Shown here in pieces: positions 18,176-25,207 of a stretch of DNA of 25,207 nt. The notes below the pieces were generated by a model, which searched no databases, was not told where the DNA came from, and saw only the letters and a program-made list of their open reading frames with translations. The stretch is from Branchiostoma floridae (Eukaryota; Chordata; Leptocardii; Amphioxiformes; Branchiostomatidae): positions 21,378,317 to 21,403,523 of the forward strand of contig NC_049988.1 of assembly GCF_000003815.2 (NCBI RefSeq), given 5' to 3'. The number at the start of each line of letters is the position of its first letter. The stretch's first letter is position 1. Both the position numbers and the translations under genes were made by a program.

Positions 18176-18238
18176 GTGAAGTGGCCACCTCGAAAACCGC
18201 GAACATTAAACCACCGCAAAAGTTTCTGTATTTACAGT
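18176..18238. mobile_element. half-copy of the 7470-7682 MITE
   Basis: GTGAAGTGGCCACCTCGAAA, then CGCGAACATTAAACCACCGC and TTTCTGTATTTACAGTA, match the right-hand 63 bases of the MITE ending at 7680 (about 85% by eye). The left half is missing. It is wedged between the 42-bp array and the next array. Confidence 0.8.
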
Positions 18239-18239
18239 A

Positions 18240-20170
18240 TACAGAGTATCGCACCTAGATCTGACCTTTGTCTAAGCCTTTGGGATGAATCTATCTTGAC
18301 ATCCGTCAAGTTATAGTTAGAACCTCTTCATACGTTGTTCCCTGCATTCCCACCATGTTTGCATCACCTGCACGGAGACTGATAATGTAAGAGTATCACC
18401 CCTTAATCTCTGACCCTTGGGCTTAAGTAATCTCCCCATCAGAGTTATAATTACACATAGGGAATACCAGGGGTGAGAGACTGGAGCATGATTTTTCAGC
18501 CAAGTCAGGAGAACGTCATCTTGCGATGAGAGCGGAACGCAATATCGCAATCAGATGTGACCTTTTGCCTTACCCCTTGGGGATTATATAATCTCAACGT
18601 CTGGGAAGTTATACTGTGATTCCTGATTTTCTCAATGTTCACGGTTTTCACGGTGATAACTGTAATGTTAACTTATCATTACTGATAACAAATAATACAT
18701 GAGACGTTTTTAATGCCCACCTGCCGCCACAGTGAATATTTAGTTCCAATAACAAGTTAAATTTTCTTAGACCGTGAAAATTTGGTGCCGAGAAGGCAAA
18801 GTGAATTACAGAAGTCAGAACTTCAACATAGTTTTTCCCTGCCCTTTTAGAATGTGGTCATGTGAGGTGAATAAAAATGCAGAGACATTTCAGCTAGGTC
18901 TTACCTGAGGGCTTAGACCTGCAGATTAAACAGTTGTGACATCTGGACTATAAGTATTCATCCGAGAGACCTGGATTTGCTGGCCTAGATGTCAGTGTGA
19001 ACTGGTAATGTGAAGATAAAGGTAGTCCCATACCTCAGGCTGTAGGGACAGTGGGTTGTTATTCACTGTGTCTAGAGGTGAAAGACTGATGAGGCACTGT
19101 TTTATAGGCCAACTCAGTGTTTGATTGTGGGAGGAGTATCATTGCCTTTTGATCTGACAACTCGGTTTGGTCCTTTAGACTACTTTGGTTTAAAGAACAG
19201 TGACACCTATGTTGTTCTAAGTGCATGTGATAGATCAAGGATGGCCTAAGGTTACAGAGTTGAAAGACCAAGTCACCGTTTTTTAGGCCAACTCATCAGA
19301 GTTTCATCGAATCAGAAGAGAGATATGGGTACTTACTCTGACCTCTTGGCGAAGCCCTCAGGAGTAAAGAACTGTGGCACCCAGACATTTTAAGTGCACA
19401 CGTCATAATACAAGGAAGGCCTAAGATGTCAGGGTTGAAAGAATCTCTTTTCTTGCCAACTCTTCAGTGTTTCATTATGTGTATGGAGAATCATATGAGA
19501 GCGATATTGCTACTTACCCTGACCTTTTGGCTTAGTGCTTACATGTAGGGTTAAAGAACTTTGACAGCAGGTTTTTGTAAGTACACAATGTCATGTAATA
19601 AAGCTAAAGGAACATGATGATGATTTGATATTACAAGATGTCAGGGTTGAAAGACCACGATCACTCCTCTGACCAACTCATCAGAATTTCATTGTGTGTG
19701 GAGAACCATTAGAGAGATATTGCCACTTACTCTGACCTCTTGGCTTAGCCCTTAGTATTAAAGAACTTTGACACCCAGGCTTTTTTAGTGCACATGAGAT
19801 GATACAAGGAAGGCGCCTGGCCTAAGATGTCATGGTTGAGAGACCAAGGCATCTTTTTTGGGCCATAAGTGTCATAAGTGTTTCATTATGTGAGAAGAAT
19901 CTTAAGAGAGAGACATTGCCTTTAATTTGATCCGACATCTTAGCTTAGCCCTTTGGTTTTAAGAACTATGACACCTACTAGTAGGTTGTTCTAAGTACAT
20001 GTGATAGAACAAAGACAGCCAAAGATATCAGAGTTGAAAGACCAAGGCACCATTTTTTTCCAAACTCATCAGAATGTTATTATGTGAGAAGAATCATAAG
20101 AAAGTGATATAGATCTGACCTTTTGGCTCAGCCTGTGGGACTAAGTAATTTTGACATCTGGGCTGTCATC
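18240..20170. repeat. diverged tandem array, about ten units of 150-215 bp
   Basis: The anchor TCTGACCTYTTGGCTTAGCC occurs in recognisable form at 18261, 18410, 18558, about 18908, 19154, 19338, 19519, 19733, 19932 and 20115. It is followed by GATTAAAGAACTTTGACACC, AAGTGCACATG, AAGGCCTAAGATGTCAGGGT, TGAAAGACCAAGGCACC, CCAACTCATCAGAGTTTCAT and GAGAAGAATCATAAGAGAG. The first three spacings are about 149; later ones are 181-214 because of added segments. Three units (19338, 19519, 19733) keep ACTTAC before the anchor, a consensus GTAAGT donor on the minus strand. Frames inside (18317-18550, 19059-19271) derive from the repeat. Confidence 0.85.
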
Positions 20171-20930
20171 AGCACACACTGGCAGATCTGGGGATGCCCA
20201 GGCACGCTGTCAGGGGTGGGGGTCAGGGCGATGACCTCCACTCAAGCCAACCAATGAGAGGGAACCATCTCCCCGGGCAACGACCTTCAGTGTGATGGTA
20301 TCTTGGTTGAGGGAAACTTTCAGGAAGTCGAGGAAATTGGCTCCCAGTGGCTGTCTTAAGAATTTTTGTTGAAAATACAATGTCTCAGCAGTGTGGAAGG
20401 CCCTTGTGTGTGTAGAGTAAGACGTCTTACGCAGTGTGGTAAGATGTGGGACATGTCTTCTTTCAGAAAATGGTCAAGGTTCAGATGGCTTTAGATACTT
20501 ACGCAAGTTAGAGAATATTTTGATTTTTAGAATTTCTTACAAATTCTATATAACACATCGCCAAATAGTAGTTACTCAAGCAACTGGGTATGATTTTGGA
20601 AACCGTCAGACATTTCAGATAACATCCGTTATGTTTTGTCAATGTTTGGCATATCTTATTAACATTACCTGGATGGCTATCCTTCGACATATAAAGACAT
20701 TTCTAGGACAGAAACTGTATGGCACTAAGAATGATACAACGATAAGCATGTCTAAAATTTGGGTGAGTCCAATTTATGTAGCTGTTTGATATAATTACAG
20801 TTTAGCTAGTCCAATAACAATAAGCATGCTTTGTGGGAAACTTTACCAAAGCAAGTTCAAGAGTGAGGCTTTAAACTTGGTGACCTTGACTTTTAGAAGA
20901 TGACATTCCAAGCTTAAGAGGATCAGTGTC
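20171..20930. other. unique sequence plus a dispersed-repeat fragment
   Basis: 20171-20300 is GC-balanced and non-repetitive (contains AGCCAACCAATGAGAGGGAA). 20565-20660 is a copy of the dispersed repeat also at 14448 and 12567, so the frame at 20436-20789 overlaps repeat sequence and is not accepted as a gene. Confidence 0.45.
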
Positions 20931-21105
20931 GGATGAGTGAGTCCGAGTGATTTCTCCGATGTTGGCTCTTCGCCAGTTCAGATCCTAAATCTCAGTTCCC
21001 ATGCGTCACGTTGGTGTATTCAAGTGTGGAGGACTGACACAAACAGTGCTAACAACCCACAACAAGCTGATAGGATTTTTATTAATTTTCTAATAAAGCA
21101 AACAA
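20930..21105 (+). mobile_element. possible degenerate tRNA-derived SINE
   Basis: CCAGTTCAGATCC (20973-20985) resembles a polymerase III B box (GGTTCGANTCC). The segment ends in an A/T-rich tail CTAATAAAGCAAACAAACG. The upstream GTGAGTCCGAGTGA could be a decayed A box. The match is weak and no target duplication is seen. Confidence 0.25.
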
Positions 21106-21124
21106 ACGTGACACACCAGATTTG

Positions 21125-21320
21125 ACATGTCTCGCCCCCTCTGACACAAGTTCAGATGCGTTCGTGTAAATTATCCCTGTTTAATTTGTCAGGGGAAATA
21201 ATTGAACGTCAGGATGAGATATAAATAATTGTTTCATCTCACACCGTAATGAGATTAATACCTTTTCTTGTTATTACACGTAACCTTGATGAAAATAATC
21301 CTATCAGCCGTAAGAGTAAT
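21125..21320. promoter_or_regulatory. candidate conserved non-coding element rich in TAAT cores
   Basis: A non-repetitive stretch with about nine TAAT/ATTA cores in under 200 bases: AAATTATCC, TTTAATTTG, AAATAATTGAA, AAATAATTGTT, GTAATGAGATTAATACC, GTTATTACAC, AAAATAATCC and GTAATTCC. TAATTG/CAATTA and TAATCC are typical homeodomain-bound words. TGAGAT...ATCTCA (six-base arms, 15-base spacer) lies at about 21214-21240. The composition resembles developmental enhancers, but this is motif reading only. Confidence 0.35.
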
Positions 21321-21920
21321 TCCATTTTAAGCACATTGATACAAACATGTAAGTATGTGTAATTGTAATAGGTTAATGGGTGCAAATGCTTTACTATAGT
21401 TAACGTCAGGCAGTGCTGTAAAAGTTGGGTTTTTCATTTGTTTATTTCTGGCACATAGACAATATCATAACATCAGAATCAACATGTTACAAATGTGGTT
21501 ACAGATATATATGTGATTATATAACATATAACTGAAAGGAGAGACTATCCTAAAGATTTATAAAAAGATATGTAAATATAACATAAAATATATAGTCAGT
21601 CAGTCAATCAATCAATCACTTGTTCGCAGGCATCATTACTAAGTCTTTAGTGGCTGAATAAAAAGTTATTTGTAAACCTGGTTGATGGAATGCTGTCAGG
21701 AGGTACTGTGCAAGAAGGTTTCTGAGTGGATTGCATCAAAATGGCATTGTGAGAGGAGAAGATACTTTCTTCTCCGTCTGGATGGCATCTTCCTTTGGTG
21801 AGAAGTTCTTCATTCCTCCCCCATTTCGTTTCATGGTTCTCTCCCTCCCTTAACCGTTCCATTGATTTTGTGGAAGTGTAATGATGGCAGTAGGAAATGG
21901 GCGGAATCTGTCGGTGAACG
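21321..21920. other. AT-rich sequence without a supported gene
   Basis: 21475-21595 is strongly A+T-rich with TATATATGTGATTATATAAC. A (CAGT)n/(CAAT)n microsatellite lies at 21594-21619. The minus-strand frame 21647-21862 shows no recognisable features. Confidence 0.5.
21594..21619. repeat. tetranucleotide microsatellite (CAGT)n(CAAT)n
   Basis: AGTCAGTCAGTCAATCAATC continues for six more bases: about three CAGT-type and three CAAT-type repeats. Confidence 0.85.
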
Positions 21921-21923
21921 GAT

Positions 21924-22090
21924 TACCTCTGAGACGAACACATGTACTTCGTGTGAATTACAACTGGGGAGGGGGGTACCTCTGAGACGAACACATGTAC
22001 TCCGTGTGAATTACAACTGGGGAGGGGGGTACCTCTGAGACGAACACATGTACTCTGTGTGAATTAGAACTGTAGTGGGGGGGGGGGGGG
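21924..22090. repeat. tandem repeat, 3 units of 53 bp, ending in a 14-G run
   Basis: TACCTCTGAGACGAACACAT starts units at 21924, 21977 and 22030; each continues TGTACTYCGTGTGAATTACA and ACTGGGGAGGGGGG. The third unit's tail has become TGTAGT followed by 14 consecutive G (22077-22090). The G-tracts at unit ends can form G-quadruplexes in principle. Confidence 0.93.
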
Positions 22091-22099
22091 TTCTGCTGG

Positions 22100-22295
22100 G
22101 CTGGGCATCCCAGTTTGTCGAGTTGGAGTTATTTATAGCACCCGCGTAGTGTAGCGAGAAGTTAATTACAACTGAATAGCCCAGGCATTTGTGGCGATTC
22201 CATCCTGCATCTGTGACGGCAGTTCTATTATCACGGAGTTGTTCTGAGACAAATTGAAATTGGATCGAGTAATTATCTCGCCGTCTTTTTAACAA
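22100..22295. promoter_or_regulatory. candidate conserved non-coding element
   Basis: A non-repetitive, balanced-GC block between two arrays, with AGTTATTTATAGCACCCGCG, AGAAGTTAATTACAACTG, CTATTATCACGG and GAGTAATTATCTCG. The mixture of TAATTA-type words with unique GC-moderate sequence resembles conserved regulatory DNA. The minus frame crossing it (22011-22295) begins in repeats and is not accepted. Confidence 0.28.
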
Positions 22296-22399
22296 GTCTG
22301 CATGTCCATGTGGTTGAAGTTGTAGGATTGGTGTTGGTATTCATGTGAGGTTTGAACACTGGATGGTGCAGGGGTTAGCAGAGTTTGGTCCCTCAACTT

Positions 22400-23285
22400 T
22401 GCATCCTGTTGCAGTGAGTTATGTAGGGAAGATCTGGCTGCAAGGGCTTGTTGCAGAACAAGCAAATAAATAAACAAACAAACATGCATCCATCTGTATT
22501 TATGTTATAATCACAAAGCTCTGCTGCAGTGATGATCTGGTTCCCTGCTCGTGATAGAGAACAACAGAAAAAAACAAATAAACAAACAAAAGCATCCTCC
22601 TAAAGTTGAACTACATTGTACATGTACTTCTTGAAGTCCTTTTTGTAATGAGTTATGTAACGTCAGCTGTAATCTGACTCTCTGGTCGTCATAGAGATCA
22701 TAGAACCAAACAAATGAATACACAAACATCCTTCTAAAGTTGTGCTAGTTCTTGAAGTCCTGCTGCAGTGAGTTATGTAACGTCAGCTGTAATCTGACTC
22801 TCTGGTCGTCATAGAGATCATAAAACCAAACAAATGAATAAACAAACATCCTTCTAAAGTTGTGCTAGTTCTTGAAGTACTGCTGCAGTGAGTTATGTAA
22901 CGTCAGCTGTAATCTGACTCTCTGGTCGTCATAGAGATCATAGAACCAAACAAATGAATACACAAACATCCTTCTAAAGTTGTGCTAGTTCTTGAAGTCC
23001 TGCTGCAGTGAGTTATGTAACGTCAGCTGTAATCTGACTCCCTGGTCGTCATAGAGATCGTAGAACAAAACAAATGAATAAACAAACATCCTTCTAAAGT
23101 TGTGCTAGTTCTTGAAGTCCTGCTGCAGTGAGTTATGTAACGTCAGCTGTAATCTGACTCTCTGGTCGTCATAGAGATCGTAGAACAAAACAAATGAATA
23201 AACAAACATCCTTCTAAAGTTGTGCTAGTTCTTGAAGTCCTGCTGCAGTGAGTTATGTAACGTCAGCAGTAATCTGACACCATGG
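22400..23285. repeat. tandem array of 120-bp units with an age gradient
   Basis: CTTCTAAAGTTGTGCTAGTT starts units at 22731, 22851, 22971, 23091 and 23211, spaced exactly 120. These units are nearly identical, with a handful of substitutions. Left of them is one diverged unit (about 22597-22730, with an insertion including ACATTGTACATGTA). Further left are two strongly diverged ones (about 22515-22596 and 22400-22495, recognisable by GCAGTGAGTTATGTA, TCTGG, AAACAAATAAACAAACA and GCATCC). The last unit breaks off near 23280. Each good unit has GTAACGTCAGCTGTAA, a CRE half-site next to a CAGCTG E-box. Confidence 0.93.
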
Positions 23286-23289
23286 TCGT

Positions 23290-23720
23290 GACATTGAACC
23301 TGTTTATGGACCCCCCAGGGGAAGCGCAGGATTTATCGTTCATCTTCCTCCTCGTCTGACGAACATCCCAGCATCCTCATCAATTATCCCCGCAAATATC
23401 AATAACGCTGTCACGGCCAGGCACGAACGTCGTGCGCGATGGATCGGGGGTTCCCACGGACGTGACGTCCCCGCTTTGTGCGGTAAATCTGGCGTAGCGC
23501 TGCGACTTCCTCTCACGTAGCTGTGACGCGAGCGATGGAGCGGGGTGGACGGGGGCCATGGCGATGATCCGGAGAGCGGGTATACGGATGTGATGGCTGA
23601 TGGTATTGGTCGTGGCTGCGGCTGTTGCCATGACGATCCAGAGAGCGGGGGATACGGATGGGACTGCTGATGGTATTTGTCATGGCGATGATAGTGGGGC
23701 ACCTCGGGTCAGACCATCGT
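23290..23720. other. GC- and CpG-rich block with a short internal duplication
   Basis: High CpG density (CGAACGTCGTGCGCGATGG, GACGTGACGTCC, GACGCGAGCGATGGAGCGG). GATCCGGAGAGCGGG near 23566 and GATCCAGAGAGCGGG near 23634 head two related units about 68 bases apart; each continues with TACGGATG and CTGATGGTATT. GGACGTGACGTCC contains a full TGACGTC CRE core. Minus-strand frames (23340-23702, 23380-23631, 23513-23809) overlap in all three frames and have low-complexity Pro/Ser/His content, so I take them as consequences of composition. Confidence 0.5.
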
Positions 23721-23774
23721 CCCGCGGGGGGGGGAGACAATAAGATGGGGCAATTTGGGTGTGGATGGCAGACA

Positions 23775-24027
23775 TGACAGGCCCTAGCCCCAGTCAATAA
23801 TACAGGCATGGCAGGCCCTAGCCCCAGTCAATAATACAGGCATGGCAGGCCCTAGCCCCAGTCAATAATACAGGCATGACAGGCCCTACCCCCAGTCAAT
23901 AATACAGGCATGACAGGCCCTACCCCCAGTCAATAATACAGGCATGACAGGCCCTGATAATCCCAATCCCAGTCAATAATGGAGCTATGACAGGCCCTAG
24001 CCCCAGTCAATAATACAGCCATAACAC
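23775..24027. repeat. tandem array, about 7 units of 34 bp
   Basis: GCCCTAGCCCCAGTCAATAA starts units at 23781, 23815, 23849, 23883, 23917 and 23951, each 34 apart, then a 43-base unit at 23951-23993 with an insertion and a last unit at 23994. The rest of the unit is TACAGGCATGRCAG. Variation is small (CTAGCC versus CTACCC, GGCAG versus GACAG), with neighbouring units sharing variants, indicating recent stepwise expansion. Confidence 0.95.
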
Positions 24028-24418
24028 ATTAACTGGCTCTGATGTTTCCAGCCCCACTCAGTCACACAGGCCCTAACGCTCCTCCATCGTATACACACTA
24101 TGATGTCCTCAGTCCTGTGTGTTAAACAGGTTCTGTATGATTCTGAACAGCTGTTTTCTCTTAGTGAGAATTACAATCTCTCCTAGGAGAATTCCATATA
24201 CCCCTGGATACCCTGTGACATGTTGGTCCCCAATCTTCCCTGTGACATATATACAACATTAGAAATTTCCCCTGTCTGAGAAAGCCTTAGTGCAGTATGT
24301 TAAGCCTTGAGCTTAATCAATAGGAACCCAAACTGGCATTAACCTGGCTTACTGCTGCCTGAAGTATTAATCCATGTCCAGCAGAAACATTAGGAACCCT
24401 CAGGAGAGTTAATCCATG
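24028..24418. other. unique sequence, nothing supported
   Basis: No repeats, frames or paired splice sites that I can defend. Confidence 0.5.
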
Positions 24419-24543
24419 GTGATCAGCAGTACACGTGGCCTTCGGTGGGATTAGATAGCATGTAAACTAGACATTGTCCCATTGTGATCAGCCGTACACG
24501 TGGCCTTGGGTGGGAGTACATAACATGTAAACTAGACATTGTC
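24419..24543. repeat. 65-bp tandem duplication
   Basis: GATCAGCAGTACACGTGGCC (24421) and GATCAGCCGTACACGTGGCC (24486) start two units that share GGTGGGA, CATGTAAACTAGACATTGTC. Each carries a CACGTG E-box. Confidence 0.92.
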
Positions 24544-24829
24544 TTAGTTACTCTGGGCTTCAATCATGGTTTTGTGTCAGGACAAGACATACGTGCAACT
24601 TTTCTTACGTTTTTACACAATTTTGCATTCTGAAATTTGATTTGGCCAGAGTATTAAAGACTCGTGGGGGCCGCTTCTTCTTAATTGTTCACATTTCAAG
24701 GAAGACGCAAAGTTTCTAAGTTGGTGTATCATTATAGAATATATGCATGAAGCAGCATGATAGAATATTGTTATCGACATGCAGTTATTCTGTCTATGTC
24801 AAATTTCCATTTGTGTTGTATTTGTCATT

Positions 24830-24950
24830 GTCAGCTGTGCTAGCCCTTTGTAATAGCCACAGGCTAGTTGGGCAGCCCTGGCTGTGTGTGCTGAACAGTC
24901 AAACCTATAAAATACCCAAATAAAACAAACAAACAAACAAACAAACCCAA
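24830..24950 (+). mobile_element. possible SINE or LINE tail with (AAAC)n
   Basis: GTGCTAGCCCTTTGTAATAG, GGCTAGTTGGGCAGCCC and GCTGAACAGTCAAACCTATA lead into AAATAAAACAAACAAACAAA (about seven AAAC units to 24946). A microsatellite tail after a short non-coding unit is common for SINEs. Pol III boxes are not clear and no second copy is in the window. Confidence 0.35.
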
Positions 24951-25207
24951 TAGTAACATAGTATTGCAAACTTCCATGTCGATATAAAGTTTGCCAGACT
25001 TAACTTTTGAAACTAATAGATCATCATACCTTTGCTGCTTCCAGTGTTGATAATAACTCTATAACCACTACTTCTACTATCTGCTGCCACAAGTCAAATA
25101 GTACTTCAGAACAAGAAGTTTTTTTTTTTAAAGTCAGCAAATCCACACACTGTAGCCATAAAACTTCCACCATTACATTTCTACTATCTGCTGCCACAAG
25201 GCCACTA
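24951..25207. repeat. short direct repeat at the window edge
   Basis: TCTACTATCTGCTGCCACAA occurs at 25073-25092 and again from 25180, 107 bases apart, each preceded by an ACY-A(C/T)TT context. It may be the start of another tandem array that continues past the window. There is also a T-run near 25121. Confidence 0.7.

Noticed and set aside
17871-18179. Repetitive-protein gene with 14-residue repeats
   Set aside because: The repeat happens to be 42 bp, a multiple of three. The flanks show no gene structure and the frame ends at the MITE fragment.
20436-20789. 117-codon plus-strand gene
   Set aside because: It overlaps the dispersed repeat also present at 14448 and 12567, and has no recognisable domain.
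23340-23809. Three overlapping minus-strand frames rich in Pro, Ser and His
   Set aside because: All three frames are open at once in CpG-rich, partly duplicated DNA, which is compositional rather than coding.
17961-24027. CRISPR array
   Set aside because: The 42- and 34-bp repeats are contiguous with no unique spacers, and the DNA is eukaryotic.
1-25207. tRNA, rRNA or other structured RNA genes
   Set aside because: No intact pol III A/B-box pair with a cloverleaf and no rRNA-like core sequence was found; only weak SINE-like B-box remnants are present.

Overview
This window is eukaryotic nuclear DNA, not bacterial. It has no operons and no long open reading frames apart from retrotransposon remnants. 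It does have splice-like signals, poly(A) tails, MITEs and a large amount of tandem repetition. The source is most likely a marine invertebrate. A cephalochordate (Branchiostoma, amphioxus) is my best guess, from the look of the dispersed repeats (for example the family ending GCATTTACAG and the GAGT-tailed LINE). That guess rests on memory of such repeats and is unverified. No complete host gene can be identified; the window reads as intergenic or large-intron sequence.

Layout. 1-1193 is the 3' end of a Tx1/L1-type LINE: ORF2 C-terminus with a CCHC knuckle, UTR, poly(A) signal and poly(A). 1205-2097 is poor sequence leading into a 494-base gap. 2098-7050 holds three sets of diverged tandem repeats (44 bp; about 0.2-0.4 kb; about 150-350 bp) and three weak exon-like stretches. 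7051-7680 contains two MITEs, one PIF/Harbinger-like with a TTA target duplication. A 9-unit array of about 137 bp follows directly (7684-8823). 8.9-10.0 kb is AT-rich and featureless. 10039-11116 is a tandem segmental duplication whose left copy was later split by a 5'-truncated LINE. 11200-12428 is an 8-unit array of about 146 bp with CCAAT motifs. 13.7-14.24 kb holds a candidate exon and a hAT-like MITE with iterated CACTTGCCCG motifs. 14651-15075 is a 225-bp duplication, followed by a GC-rich patch with five TGACAG hexamers. 16.6-17.06 kb has the best-looking candidate exon (minus strand) and a CpG-dense block. 17.04-20.17 kb is almost all tandem repeat: about 130-bp units, a 42-bp array with paired TGATGTCA/CCAATCA motifs, half a MITE, and about ten units of 150-215 bp. 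21.1-21.3 and 22.1-22.3 kb are non-repetitive blocks rich in TAAT cores that resemble conserved cis-regulatory elements. 22.4-24.03 kb carries a 120-bp array with a gradient of unit age, a GC-rich block and a 34-bp array. The last kilobase has a 65-bp duplication, a SINE-like tail and a short direct repeat.

The main theme is a chain of at least a dozen unrelated tandem arrays in 25 kb. Several abut MITE ends, and several carry recurring sequence signals (splice-site pairs, CRE/CCAAT or E-box motifs, palindromes). The tandem arrays, the two complete MITEs and the two LINE fragments are well supported by direct reading. Host exons and regulatory blocks are tentative.
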